Assembly (NCBI GenBank): GCA_008638375.1
Contig: CM018052.1
Location: 26,567,071 to 26,631,070 of the forward strand
Length of the DNA: 64,000 nt
DNA from: Nyssa sinensis
Taxonomy: Eukaryota > Streptophyta > Magnoliopsida > Cornales > Nyssaceae
Reading direction: 5' to 3'
How positions within the stretch are numbered: the first letter of the stretch is position 1; every line of letters begins with the position of its first letter. Below, piece after piece: positions 1-11,590 of this stretch. The notes under the pieces are model-generated. The model was not told where the DNA came from, made no database searches, and worked only from the letters and a program-made list of their open reading frames with translations. The position numbers were made by a program, and so were the translations under genes.

Positions 1-430
1 ATTAGTAAATTTAAGGAGATGATATGTTTCATCTCTCATAATCTACATTAGTTTGTCCCATTCTCCCACAAAAAGTAGATCTCATTTTTATGAGAAATTA
101 TCGGTTTTAATATTAAAATAAAAATGGGGCAACAACCCATAAAGATACATTGCACGTCAAAGAAAGGATAGGAGGGGGTTAGGTACAGGTCTTCGTGGGT
201 GAGAAGGTGGCGTTGGGGGGGGGGGGGGGGGGGGGGGGGTGTTCTTTTCTATCTTATTCTTTTGTCTCTCAGCACTCCTAAAAGGCAACAATGGGATGAA
301 GAAACTTTTTTGTAATGGAATTTCTTTCTTTTTGAACCCACCGCCATTGCCCTCATTGTCATTACTCTCCTTTTTTTTTTATACCTTTTAGTGAGTATAA
401 AGAAGTGGGATTATCTTAATAAAATAGGTA

Positions 431-467
<37 letters not shown>

Positions 468-891
468 TTAATAATAATTACACTAACATCTTTGTAATAT
501 TTTACAATTATAAGAATATTTCCTTTGATTTCTAATATTACGCAAACTATTCTAAAATCAAAAGCTCTAGGGTAATTAAAACAAAAAACAAAAAACAAAA
601 CAATGACGTTTTATTAGACTTACTTTTAACGATGTTTCGGGGATTATTAGCTACACTTTTGTGTATCGCTAATAGTCCTTTTTTTTTTACTGTGTTATTG
701 GAATGTTCTCAAAACCTTTATTCTACAGTAATTATCAAATGCTTTAATGTACCGTACACATTACATGGCCTATATGGTAGAACAATCTTCATTAACTCGA
801 AAAAAAAAATTGACAACTATATATAAGAATTTGACTTAATTAATTTAGTTATACAATAATTGAGCATTTTCATGCAAAGCATTTCAGTTTT
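1..891. other. AT-rich intergenic spacer
   Basis: I see no gene here. The stretch holds a 25-base G homopolymer at 215-239, an (AT)n microsatellite at about 436-461 and poly-A/T runs. The short open frame at 632-826 has no recognisable domain and a composition like its surroundings. Confidence 0.6.
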
Positions 892-1297
892 TGATGCGGA
901 ACGGAAGCTTGGAAAGGAGAATCGAACAGGTCGAATTCTTTAGTAACAAAGTAATCTGGGACTCTTCACCCAATAAGAGAAAATAATTCTTCAAAACTTG
1001 TAATTAATATTTATTGATGAAAAAATATAACCATAAAGACATATTACATCATATTTATAGTATTAGAATACTCATATTTTGACTAGGAAACCAAAATTTC
1101 CATTTTTATATTAATCCTACTATAATAAAAACTAGTAGTTTGAATAGGAAACTACTAATTCATATATTTATTATTCTAATTCTAATAAAACAAGGAAACT
1201 AAATGAATTAGGAATAAATTAAAATTGAAAACTAAATCATCATAATACAACTCTAAAATAACTTTTCTTATTTTTAGGGTCTCATATTTGTCCTACA
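892..1297 (-). repeat. 3' LTR of family N1 element
   Basis: A block of about 406 bp that aligns along its length with 2340-2909 and, reverse-complemented, with 9422-9822 and 10891-11295. It is bounded by TG and CA dinucleotides. The 5-bp flanks do not match those of the partner LTR. Confidence 0.7.
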
Positions 1298-1445
1298 TCA
1301 GTCTCTCTTACTTGAAATTAACTCGTCCTCGAATTTACTGGATGTATAAGACTACGAACTCGTCCATAACCCGGCAATAAAGATTGAATCTTTTCAAGGA
1401 CAAATGAATACTCAAAATTTTCTACTACCACATGTTTCATGAAGT

Positions 1446-1694
1446 CTACAACTCTATGCTCTTTTTTTGATGATAATAATGTTCCTGTAATAAAACAAAA
1501 TTTATCTTTGCCACAAAATTTTCAATTAATTCCTCTTCGTTATTATCTGCATCAATTGTTTCAGCAACATCGATAAAAATAAATTTAACTTTATTTTCTA
1601 TTGGCTCATTGTAATCATCTTCAATAGATGAAATAACTTGATCTGCATCTCCTATGATAGGAGGGTCTTCTATATGAACGTTGACTTCTTTCAA
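1446..1694 (-). pseudogene. Acidic internal ORF relic of family N1 element
   Basis: An 82-codon open frame rich in Asp, Glu and Asn. Its middle (IENKVKFIFIDVAET) matches the plus-strand N1 copies near 8970 (IENKVEFISINIA) and 10467 (NKVEFISNDVAKT), so it is a conserved piece of the family's internal region and not a host gene. No enzymatic motif is seen. In the other copies the text ends with a motif near NSRTSCFQV just before the 3' LTR. Confidence 0.5.
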
Positions 1695-2339
1695 CGGTTT
1701 AATATATGCAACCTTGTCCGTTAAAGTTACTTCAACAATTATAAATTTTACTTGTACTTTTTTCTTAGTACTTTCCCATGTTAGACTGTATTTATTTTCT
1801 AAAATTTACAAATAATTTCTAAGAAAAAATCTAGTCATCAACAAGTTCATTATTCTTGGTTATGAACAAATGCATCTTTTTTTTTGTAATTATCTATACC
1901 TCTATAAATCAAGCCATCATCCTTTTGCGAATCGAGTGAGTTTATTTTCTACCAAAAATATTCTTTTTCTTCTGAAAATATCAAATCATTAAAACAGTCA
2001 TCCAAATCATAAACCCAATCATGAAAGTCTTCAAAATAAAAATAACCATAAAAAATAAGAAGTCTTTCATAATTACGAATAGCTCTGTCTTCAGGCTTAC
2101 CTCAAGCAAGTCCTTCGGTGTAGTTCTTGTCTACTAGAGGGTCTTTAGGGGCATTAAAATTAAGTTGCATGAGCATTTGTTGTATAGCACCAAACTAATT
2201 GTCTGTGCTAATAGTTACCCAAGGTCGTCAATTGTCGCCCATACAACCTTCATTCCACGACGAATTGAACATAAATAAGATTTGGGTTCTCAACTCCGTC
2301 GTTTGTCATTGAGTCAGGCAAATTCTTGCTCTAATACCA

Positions 2340-2909
2340 AAAATGCGAAACAGAAACGTGGAAAAGAGAATCAAACACGTCGAATTTCTTAGTAACAGAG
2401 TAACATGAAAATCCCTCACCCAACAAAAGAAAATAATTCTACAAAATTCGTAATTTATATTTATTGATAAAAAAACATAACCATAAACACATATTACATC
2501 ATATAGTGCTAGAATACTCATATTTTTACTAGGAAACCAAAACTCTTATTTTTATATTAATCCTACTACAATAAAAACTAGTAATTCGAATAAGAAACTA
2601 CTAATTCCTATATTTCCTATTATTTTTTTTTTTTCTGAATCGATAAGGGGGTATAATGGGTCAGCTTAGTCACGCCAAACTAAGTCCACATCCCCGTAAC
2701 AGTTAGGCCTACCCTTTAAACTCTATTTGTCAACAATCGACACAGAAGACACTTGAACTCAAGACGTTTGAATCTATATTTCCTATTCTAATTCTAATAA
2801 AACAAGAAAATTAAATAAATTAAGAATAAATTAAAATTTAAAAAATAAACAACCCTAATACAATTCTAAAATAATTTTTTTATTTTTAGGATCTCATATT
2901 TGTCTTACA
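2340..2909 (-). repeat. 5' LTR of family N1 element, interrupted by a SINE-like insert
   Basis: Homologous to 892-1297 but split by 2622-2773. The primer-binding-like sequence lies immediately inside it at about 2325-2339. Confidence 0.65.
2622..2773 (-). mobile_element. SINE-like insertion with a 14-bp target-site duplication
   Basis: A 152-bp insert inside the N1 LTR is flanked by the exact direct repeat CTATATTTCCTATT at 2608-2621 and 2774-2787. On the minus strand it ends in an A-tract (T run on plus at 2622-2634). It starts next to GAGTTCAAGTGTC, which resembles a pol III B box or a tRNA-derived region. Size, A-tail, long target duplication and lack of coding capacity are those of a SINE. 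A diverged relative is seen at about 55830-55920. Confidence 0.65.
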
Positions 2910-3464
2910 TGTTCTCAGTGGTCCAAATAAAAATCAATGAGATACCTTTCCAACGGAGGAAGTAAGCGATTTTCATTTTCCCGATAGTATTGCATCACAT
3001 TTAGCATAAGAAAGCATTTTCTTGGTTTCCCAAAATTATACCAGTGACCAAAAAAAAAAAAAGGAGATTGATTGTGTAGTGACTTCGATATAAATGCTGT
3101 AACTTAACTTGATCCAAATGTTTAACCCTTAATTCTTGAGCATAATTTCAAGGGATAGTTGGATGAAAATGCTAAGAGTAATAAATGCATACAAAGGTGT
3201 AGGTACTTGGTTTAATATTCCACGAGTGTCCCAGGGTCAAAACGTTTAAAGGAGCTTCTCACACATGCTCAAAGGATCGGGTTGGTGGGACCGATTCCTA
3301 AGTTATTTAAAAATAATATAAAGGGGTGTTGGGGCAATCATCTATTTGCAAGTAAAATAAAAGGTTAGGGGCAATCGAATGTTTGTCTTTTTCTTGTCTC
3401 GCCTTCTTGTCATGCTCAATGACTTTGAAAGTGGCACAAGGAAACAAAATCCTAAAAGAATTTA
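2910..3464. other. Intergenic spacer
   Basis: No gene or element boundary recognised. The end of the stretch (about 3355-3464) resembles 3968-4085 and belongs to the local duplication that produced the R copies. Confidence 0.4.
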
Positions 3465-3960
3465 TTTTCAATGATTAGGTGTCCATTCAAAAATTTATCA
3501 GTAAAGGATCCATAACTATCAAATCCTTAAAATAACTTTATGCATGCCCCTTGTTTTGTGCTTTGTGAGGTGTCCTTTAAATCATGCTTTGTGAATCCTT
3601 TAATTTTTTCTATTGGTTCTCCAATCCGCTTGTCTAAATCCTTGGATGTATACAAATGGATGGTTTGCGAATCCAGTCAGGGCTTTGTCTATATTCATGC
3701 ATGCCACAAGAGTTGAGGATGGCCTTGCCAAAGAGCTTGCCTGTAAATTAAGCTAGCCCACTTTTTACTATAGCCTACAGGGTATGAAAGAGACTCTTTT
3801 GGCTTCTTCTCTAACTCTCCTTCTTTATCTTCTTTCTGCAAGTTCAACGTGCGTGGATTATTGAAGTAATCTTCTTCTTTCCTGCATGGTTTTAAGCCTT
3901 TTAGTGAAGAAAACATATTGTTCCTTGGTTCTTATTGCATAGAGTAAGCCTCCAAAAAAC
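3465..3960 (+). repeat. Segment R, copy 1
   Basis: A block that recurs at 4210-4700, 20210-20520 and 33820-34320. Shared landmarks in order are a Leu-codon-like TTTAATTTGTC tract, a GGATGGTTT(A/G)(C/T)G stretch, GTTGAGG(A/G)TGGC, a CACTTTTTACTATAG stretch, a GAAAGAGAC stretch and TTCTTTCCTGCATGGTTT. No coding signal was recognised. The sequence may be the 5' flank of a duplicated gene whose body has been lost. Confidence 0.5.
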
Positions 3961-4209
3961 AGAGTAATAAAAGGTTAGAGACAATCTAATGTTTGTCTTT
4001 TCATATCGTGGCTTTTCTTTTCTGATGCGCTCAATGGCTTTTAGCGTAACCCTCCAAAAAAAACAGAATACTAAAGCACAATTTGTATTCAAATTAATAG
4101 AAAAAAAAAGTCCGACGAGAATGTCTCATCTAAAAATATCACGATCAGATTTAAATATTATGCGAAACTCAAGAGGATTTTACATGAATACTCAAATCTA
4201 AACGTGAGT

Positions 4210-4700
4210 CTCCTGATAAAACTTTTTTTTCTAAATTAATGATGAGTTGTGTATTGAACTAATTTCTTGGTAAAAGGATGTATTGTAGCCTTTACTTTTA
4301 ATTTGTCTAATTGCTTGGAATCTTGGATACATATGCGTGGATGGTTTATGCAAACAGTGGGGAGTTTGGCCATATTTCGGTAAGTCACAAAGTTGAGGGT
4401 GGCCTTGGCAACAGTGCTTGCATCCAAAGTCCGCTTTTTACTATAGAGAATGAAAAAGACAATCTATTTTGACTTCTTCTCTGTCTCTGCTTCTCTATTC
4501 AGCCCATGTTCTATGCTTTAGACAAACTTTCGAATTGATCTAGCTGTAGTCTTCTAAAATTTTCTTGATAACTCTAAACATCTCCAGCAATTTGTGAAGT
4601 CATTTTTCAAATTATCTTCTTTTTGCACTTACAATGTACATGGTAAGTTGCTCTTATTCACTTCTTTCCTGCATGGTTTACGCATTTTGAGTAACCAGAG
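4210..4700 (+). repeat. Segment R, copy 2
   Basis: A tandem neighbour of copy 1, about 700 bp downstream. It is closest to the copy at 33820-34320; both contain a CACAAAGTTGAGGGTGGC stretch and GCATCCAAAGTCC. Confidence 0.5.
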
Positions 4701-5649
4701 ACGGATGGTACGTAGGACAATCCTGTTCTTTACAAATGTCTTCTATTTAATAACATTATATGGAGACAGAAAGAAAAGGCGAAAACAAAAAGAAAACCGC
4801 CCGGGGTGGGGGGTGAAAGGGGTCTAAGGAAAAAAAAGTGTAAGCTTTTTCCAGTTGAACTTGGATCCTATTTATCAGTTTCTGATTAGGGTGGGCTAAA
4901 AAAAATTTGAAGTAATTTTAGGTGGAATTTTGTTTTTCTCAAATTTGAAAGAAAATTCTCACAAAATTGGTTTAATTTTACATGTAAAAACAAAATTTCT
5001 CAAATTGCAAGACAAATTTTCACAAAATTGCTTCAAATATTACATGTAAAAAAAAATTCCAAATCTTGGGGGCCTATAGTCTACCTTACCCTCCGCCCTT
5101 GATTACTTAAAAGCATGTCTAATAACGGCAATACTGTAAATACTGGCTAAATAAATTCCAATGCAAAGATATAATTATGGCAATGGCAGATAATCTCGGG
5201 TTATCCCACCTAGCCAAGGCAAAAATAAATAAAATTGATAGGAATGAGTTGAAAATAAAAGACAGGAAAAAAAAAAGAAATACTTTTTAGAGTTTATTAT
5301 TATTAGTTTCCTAAGAATAAGTGTTTAAAAATTAAAGATTTAAGGGCAAAACATTATAAGCTGAAAAGTTTCAAAATTTTTAAATTATTTGACATTAACT
5401 CCACATTTAATGAGGTGACATTAATTTATTTTTTAATGACAAAATACCCCTGTTGTTATATTACATCATTAAAAAAAAAAAAACCAAACTCAACATAATC
5501 GCTATTTTGTCATTCTCGTGTTGGACCTAAATCAAACTAAAGGTTTGATGGAAATAAAAATCACGTCACAATGTGTAAGAAAAAATGAAAAACTAGTGGA
5601 AAAAATCAACACAAAATGTTCAGGAAATATTAGAGCCTGACGAAGTCAT
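4701..5649. other. AT-rich intergenic spacer
   Basis: Poly-A tracts and short near-duplicated phrases such as TCTCACAAAATT, TTTTCACAAAATTG and TTACATGTAAAAA around 4950-5060. No gene seen. Confidence 0.4.
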
Positions 5650-5679
5650 TGGTGTGGGGAAATTAAAAACAGAAGCCTG

Positions 5680-5945
5680 TTGCGGCAGACAGTATCCACA
5701 TATATAAAATATTGTAATTCTAATTCTAATGCAAGACTTCTAATCCCATCACTTTATATATTAAACTGAACAATCATTTTCTAACATTGTTCATGTATTG
5801 GAACTAAACAAGCATATACTATATTATATTGTTTGACTCAAGATTTTCAACATTCCTCACAACGCACAAATGATAGCCTCTCGGCTGACAGCCTGTTGCG
5901 GCATACAGTGCCTACATATATAAAATATTGTAATTCTAATTTTAA
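5680..5945. repeat. Direct repeat of about 60 bp, possible LTR remnants of the adjacent copia relic
   Basis: The phrase GCCTGTTGCGGCA(G/T)ACAGT followed by ACATATATAAAATATTGTAATTC occurs at about 5678 and again at about 5889. It lies downstream, in minus orientation, of the copia relic that ends near 6150, where LTR sequence would be expected. Confidence 0.4.
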
Positions 5946-6149
5946 TGTAACTAAAATTTTTAATCATATTTAAATTAATAATGTTATTCTTACTAGGATA
6001 AAGATTTATAATCTCAATATCAATTAATTGCTCAACTCTTATTTAAGATAAGACTTATCGAAAATATATAAAATACTACTATGACTCAAAATTAAGAGTG
6101 CTACTAAAACTATACTAACTTGATTTAATTGACTCACATTACCTCCCTT

Positions 6150-7190
6150 AAACCAAGCTCTTCAAGTTTTACCATGCCATGCAATCTCTTTAACTTCAAA
6201 AAGGAATTTATTTTGAGTGGCTTTGCAAAAATATTTGCAACTTGATCTTCAGAATGACAAAATTCAAATTGAATCTCTTTGTCATTCACCAAACCACGAA
6301 TAGAGTGAAACTTGATATCAGTGTACTTGCTTCTACCATGAAAACTTGATTCTTTGTCAAAGCAATGGCTGACTTGCTATCACAAAATATTATTATAGGA
6401 CCATCTTACTTGTGTTGTAAAACACCAAGCATACGCCACAACCAAACTGTTTGAGTAGCAGTATTCCCTCTTGCAATGTACTCTGCCTCTACTATTGAAA
6501 GAGCAACAACTTGTTGCTTCTTAAAAGATCGATAAAATACACCAAAACCAAGATGAAAGACATACCCTGAAGTACTCTTTTGTATCTTAATATCACCTGC
6601 CCAATCACTATTATATAGCCAACAAGTTCCAAATTGTTAGAAGATGAATAAAAAATTTCATCACTTTGCGTACCTTGAATGTATCGCAAAATCTATTTAG
6701 CAGCTTACAAGTAAGATTGATGTAGAGTCTCCATGAATTTGCTAATCAATCTAACAGCAAACACAATATTTGGCCTAGTAAAAGTCAAATATCTCAAGCT
6801 TCACACCAACCTTTTAAAGTTGGATTCATAAGATCACTTGTATCATCTTTTACTAATTTCAACTAGAGTCAAAATCGGATTGGACTTGTTTATCTTGAAC
6901 ATTTTCAAAATATTACTAGCATATTTTTTTTGTGAAATAAAAATTTCACCATCTGTTTGAACAACTTCAATACCAATAAAAAAAGATATTAATCTCATAT
7001 ATGTCATCTCAAAGTGAGCAATCATAACCTCCTTGAATTCTGAAATTAACTTTGGATTATTGCTAGTAAAGATCAAATCATCAACATATAAGCACACAAT
7101 AAGAATATCACCATGTGAATTTGACTTGACATATAAAGTAAATTCATAAGGACATCTCTCGAAACCGTGCTCAACAAATAAGAATCAATG
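6150..7190 (-). pseudogene. Copia reverse transcriptase/RNase H relic
   Basis: On the minus strand, broken frames give the C-terminal half of a Ty1/copia polyprotein. At 7097-6843 the text reads CLYVDDLIFTSNN, the YVDD catalytic motif of copia reverse transcriptase, followed by a connection region (EMTYMRL, FFIGIEV, FISQKKYASNILKMF). At 6689-6492 and below are RNase H-like pieces (RYIQGT, and plus-strand complements of AESEYIA-type text near 6480). A purine tract read on minus, TTTAAGGGAGG near 6150, fits a polypurine tract next to a 3' LTR. Frameshifts and stops are frequent. Upstream of about 7190 the match ends, so gag, protease and integrase are missing. The element is dead. Confidence 0.75.
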
Positions 7191-7681
7191 TGTGTAACTA
7201 GGTAATGAAGATGGTTTCACCATGTTTTTTTAAAGATGGGAAATTTTGTCAAAAAAATAGTAAGGAACTTCTTAAATTACAATGTTTTAGGTTGGAACTT
7301 AGCCTAATTAAGCACTTTGTGAAGGATCTACCTCTAAAACTCCTAACTTTTTTAGTCTGGTCGATTCCCAATATGTACGATGGAATTAAATTGATTCCCA
7401 CAATTAAGAGGGGTCATGGACACATAAGGTTTAAAGTCATGATCAATTCCTTTTTCAAATCTTGTTGAATATTTTGATATTGATAGTATCTCGATGAAGA
7501 TGTTACTTGTGCATGCAACCTACATTGGAAGTATAATCTAACTACATTAATCCTAACATGAATTTAAGTATTAAGTAGTTAGGTTTTTTTCCCTCTTATG
7601 ACTAGATGGGTAGGTAATTAGTAAATAATATTACATCATCTGTTGCTCTAGGAATTAATTAAGCTATTAAAGAATTAATGA
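7191..7681. other. Intergenic spacer
   Basis: No recognisable gene. The 87-codon frame at 7205-7468 shows no known motif, and I do not support it as a gene. Confidence 0.4.
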
Positions 7682-7689
7682 CCCAACAC

Positions 7690-8251
7690 TATAGTTATCA
7701 GAATTGGCCCAGCCCGGTCTGACCAGTAAATAGGTGAACCGAGTTCTAGACTGGGTTGGTTTGCTATTCTAATAGGATAAACAACTGACCCACCCGGATC
7801 GAACCAGTCAACTCGGTCAGTTTTTATAAAAAACCAGCACCCTACTCGGGTTATAGTGAACCAATCAAGTTTTGAATAATGGAGCAAAAATCCTATTTTT
7901 GTTGACGCTAGGAGCCAAACACTTACCCACAATGAGGTATTCGATAACAACTTCCACACCACTAGGCCATTAACTTCACTTGTGTTAAAGCTTCCACATG
8001 CTTATTATATAAAATATATTAGTTTTACATATTATCAACATAAAACAAAATATATTAACTTATCCACAAAAAAAGACCAAAACAATAATATTAATATTTT
8101 CACTAACGTTAATTAAAATTAAATAAAAATTATAAATAAAACATATAAATAAATACATCAAGTTCGACCAATTAACCCGATGGTTGAACCAATGACCCAT
8201 CCACCTAGTCATCTTACCGAATTGATGTCCGAGCCAGTTCTGATAACTATG
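7690..8251. mobile_element. hAT-type MITE (non-autonomous DNA transposon)
   Basis: Terminal inverted repeats TATAGTTATCAGAA at the left and the complement of TTCTGATAACTATG at the right bound a 562-bp non-coding element. The flanks CCCAACAC (7682-7689) and TCCAACAT (8252-8259) agree at 6 of 8 bases, which suggests a decayed 8-bp target duplication as made by hAT transposases. The inner ends carry GG(T/C)TGAACC- and GACCCATCC-like phrases shared with the element at 53479-54273. Confidence 0.65.
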
Positions 8252-8559
8252 TCCAACATTGTATATAAAGTTAATACTCTCCCTCGCATGCACCTATCCT
8301 GTGTTTTGAGAGTATAGAGTAAGAACCCTATCTTGCGCTTGGAGAATATAGAGTAAGAACCAAAACTCTGATATTATGTCAGATGATGTAGGACATAATT
8401 GGTATCCTAAATATAAAGATATTAGTTTTAGAGTTGTATTAGGATTGCTTAGTTTTCACTTTTGATTTATTCCTGATTTCTCTAGTTTCCTTATTTTATT
8501 AGGATTAGTATAGAAAATATAGGAATTAGATTTTATGGGCAAAGAATATTGTCTTAATG

Positions 8560-9421
8560 ATTTGAGACTTTCAGGAAAAAAAAAAAAAAAAACAAAGAAT
8601 ATTTTTGGCCAGAATATAAATTCATTATATTCGCGAAAAGATGGTGGTTTGATTTACAAAAGCTTGGACAATTACAACGTAAAAAGTGCATTTGTTCATG
8701 GCCAAAAATGATGAACTTGTTGATGATTAGATTTTTGCCAAAAAATTATTTGTAGATTTTAGGAGATAAATACAGGCCAACATAGGAAAGCACCAAGAAA
8801 AAAACACAAACAAAATTTAAAATTGTGAAGGCGACTTCAATTAATAAGGTTGCAAATACTGAACCGCTAAAAGAAGTTTACATCCTTACAGAAGACTCTC
8901 TTGTCATAAAAAGCAAAGTTCAAAGTCTTTCATACCTTGAAGAAGATCACAAAGAGTTGATAGAAAATAAAGTTGAATTTATTTCTATTAATATTGCTTA
9001 AACAATTAGTGCGAATGATAAAGAAGATGAATTGCTTGAAAATTCTATTATATAGAAAGAAAAAGAAAATTAAAATTTAATAGATTCCATAAATTCTTTT
9101 ATGGAAGAAAAAACCGAGATTCCCATGGAGATAGTCAGCAATACAGATAAGAATGAACCTGAATTTGCGAACAATGATGATGATGCTTATAAGAAGATTG
9201 AACTTGTAGTAGATCAAGAGGATAATTTTTGTTTTATTATAGGAACATTATTATCATCGAAAAAATGGTCTAAAGTTATAGACTTCATGAAAGATCCGGT
9301 AAAGGAAATTTTTGAGTCTTCAGTTGTTCTTGAAAAGATTCAATAAGGTTACGGACGAGTTTGTGGTCACGTACATCCAGTTAACTCGAGGACGAGTTGT
9401 TTTCAGGTGGAGAGAGACTGA
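8560..9421 (+). pseudogene. Family N1 internal region, copy 1 (gag-like relic and acidic ORF)
   Basis: The text near 8630-8700 parallels the gag-like stretch of copy 2 (a KLIGFARRWWVDLQ-like phrase) but is broken. The open frame 9101-9346 codes an acidic 81-aa peptide (EPEFANNDDDAYKKIELV, CFIIGTLLSS, VKEIFESSVVLEKIQ) that aligns with 10601-10800. After its stop the same reading continues in pieces to NSRTSCFQV just before the 3' LTR. It has no enzymatic motif. The conservation of this acidic tail in three copies suggests it was once translated. Confidence 0.5.
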
Positions 9422-9822
9422 TGTATGACAGAATTGGTTTCCAAAAAATAAGAAAAAGTTGTTTTAGAGTTGTATTAGAATTGTTTAGTTTCTAATTTTA
9501 ATTTATTCCTAATTTATTTAGTTTCCTTGTTTTATTAGAATTTGAATAAGATATATATGAATTAGTAGTTTCTTATTCGAATTACTAGTCTTTATTGTAA
9601 TACGATTAGTGTAAAAAATATAAGTTTTTGTTCAAAATATGAGTATTTTAATACTATAAATATGATGTAATAGATCTTTATGGTTATATGTTTTATCAAT
9701 AAATATTAATTATGAATTTTGGAGAATTATTTTCTCTTGTTGAGTGAGGAGTCCCTATGTTACTTTGTTACTAAAGAATTTAACGTGTTCGATTCTCCTT
9801 TTCACATTTCCGTTCCATATCA

Positions 9823-10890
9823 TTTTATAGGCGACGATTGATGAACAAGGGCAATTGTTCACACAAATCAACAATTAGCTTAGTGCGAGACAACAGAGCC
9901 TCATGCGACCCAATCTCAATGCTCCTATAGATCTTCCAGTCGGCAGGAACCACACTAGAGGATTTGCCAGAGGCCAGCCTGAAGATAGAGTTATTCGCAA
10001 TTACAAAAGACTTGATAGTAATTTTTATCTTAAAGACTTTCATGATTGGGTTTATGATTTGGATAATTGTCTTAATGATTTGAGAATTTCAGAAAAAAAA
10101 TATTTTTAAGTAGAAAATAAACTCATTGGATTTGCGAGAAGATGGTGGGTTGATTTACAGAGGCATAGACAACTATAAAGAAAATAGTGCATTTGTTCAT
10201 GACTAAGAATGATGAACTTGTTGATGGAAATATTTTTACCAAAAACTTATTTGTAGATTTTAGAAAATAAATGCTAGCTAACGTGGAAAAGTATCAAGAA
10301 AAAGGCACAAGCAAATTTTAAAATTGTTAAGGCAACTTTAACTAATAAGGTTGCAGATATTGAACCATTGAAAAAAGTTCACATCATTATAGAAGACTCT
10401 TTTGTTATGGAAAGTTCAAATCAAACTATTTCATTTATTGAAGAAGATCAAAAAGAGTTGGAATCATAAAGTTGAATTTATTTCTAATGATGTTGCTAAA
10501 ACAAGTGGTGTAGATAAAAAGGAGGAATGGAATGAAAAGTTTATTGTGCAGGAAGAAGATGAAGTTAATAGAGAAGCAAGAAAATCTCATTGAAGTTGTC
10601 AATTCTAAAGATGATGAAACTGAACCTGAATTCGTGAAAGATGCTAATGCTTATAGTAAGATTGAAATTGTAATGGATCAAGAAAATAAATTTTTTTTTA
10701 TTATTGGAACATTATTATCATCAGAAAATGGGCAAAAAAATTACAAATTCATAGCGGGTGCAAAAAAAAAATTTGAGTCTTCAATTGTCCTTGAAAATGT
10801 TCAATCGTTATTGTCAGGTTATGGACGAATTCATGGTCGCATACATCCGATTAACTCGAGAACGAGTTGTTTTCAAGTGAGAGAGACTGA
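9823..10890 (+). pseudogene. Family N1 internal region, copy 2 (gag-like relic and acidic ORF)
   Basis: Near 10115-10180 a frame reads ENKLIGFARRWWVDLQRHR, which resembles the core of Ty3/gypsy gag proteins (a small hydrophobic-aromatic block around a WW pair). An acidic frame follows at 10532-10969 (EPEFVKDANAYSKIEIVMDQ, FFFIIGTLLSSENGQ, KKKFESSIVLENVQSLLSGY, then INSRTSCFQVRETDV) and runs into the 3' LTR at 10891. Frame breaks near 10260 and 10466 separate gag from the acidic part. No protease, reverse transcriptase or integrase is present, so mobility would have required proteins from elsewhere. Confidence 0.55.
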
Positions 10891-11295
10891 TGTAAGACAG
10901 ATTCGGTATCCTAAAAATAAAGATATTAGTTTTAAAGTTGTATTAAGATTGCTTAGTTTCCACTTTTGATTTATTCCTAATTTCTCTAGTTTCCTGATTG
11001 TTAGGATTTTTATAGAAAATATAGGAATTAGTAGTTTTCTATTCGAATTATTAGTCTTTATTGTTGTAGGAATAGTATAAAAATAAGAATTTTTATTTTC
11101 TAGTCAAAATAGGAGTATTTTAGCATTATAAATATAATATAATATGTCTTTATGATTATAGTTTTTTATCAATAGTATTTAATTACAAATTTTGAAGAAT
11201 TATTTTTTCTTGTTGGATGAGGAGTTCTCATGTTACTTTGCTACTAAAAAATTCAACGTGTTTGATTCTCCTTTTCATGTTTTCCTTCTACATCA

Positions 11296-11434
11296 TTAGA
11301 TTACTAATTGTTTTAAAAACAAAAGATATTAGAGAATGTGCTCAATCATTGATCCCAAAAGAGAAGGTTGTAAACATCAAATGTAAGTTTAAAAAGAGAA
11401 AAGAAGAAAAGCTGAATGTTCCATATAATCAAAA

Positions 11435-11469
<35 letters not shown>

Positions 11470-11590
11470 CACAACTAGATTACTTGGCATTACATGCATC
11501 CATGCAATTGTAATGTGAAAATTATAAGTAGCCGTACAGAATCCTTCTCAGGCCTTGATATCAAAGAAGGATTGCAGTGGGAATTTCATA
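11296..11590. other. Spacer and 3' flank of CLE-A with (AT)n microsatellite
   Basis: An (AT)n run lies at about 11437-11466. The sequence from about 11397 to 11590 matches 36779-36981, the 3' flank of the broken CLE-C copy, so the duplication covered the gene's downstream region. Confidence 0.6.

Larger units (their letters stand above)
892..2909 (-). mobile_element. Non-autonomous LTR retrotransposon, minus orientation (family N1)
   Basis: Two related terminal repeats lie at 892-1297 and 2340-2909 in the same orientation. Read on the minus strand each starts TGTA(A/G)GACAAATATGAGA and ends near TTCCGCATCA. Next to the right repeat the minus strand reads TTGGTATTAGAGCAAG, which resembles the initiator-tRNA-Met primer-binding site of plant LTR elements. 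The 1.04-kb interior has only degenerate coding text, including an acidic open frame at 1446-1694 that matches interiors of the plus-strand copies at 8.4-11.3 kb. No reverse transcriptase or integrase is visible. I could not find a convincing target-site duplication. The right LTR is longer because of a SINE-like insertion at 2622-2773. Confidence 0.7.
8387..11295 (+). mobile_element. Tandem array of family N1 LTR elements (LTR-internal-LTR-internal-LTR)
   Basis: Three LTRs in plus orientation, 8387-8541 (truncated), 9422-9822 and 10891-11295, alternate with two related internal regions (8542-9421 and 9823-10890). Each full LTR is preceded by GAGAGACTGA and begins TGTA(T/A)GACAGA. Sharing the middle LTR is the expected product of unequal homologous recombination between LTRs or of two linked insertions. 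The internals carry gag-like text and an acidic ORF but no polymerase, so this is a LARD-like or gag-only family. It is the same family as 892-2909 on the other strand. Confidence 0.7.
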
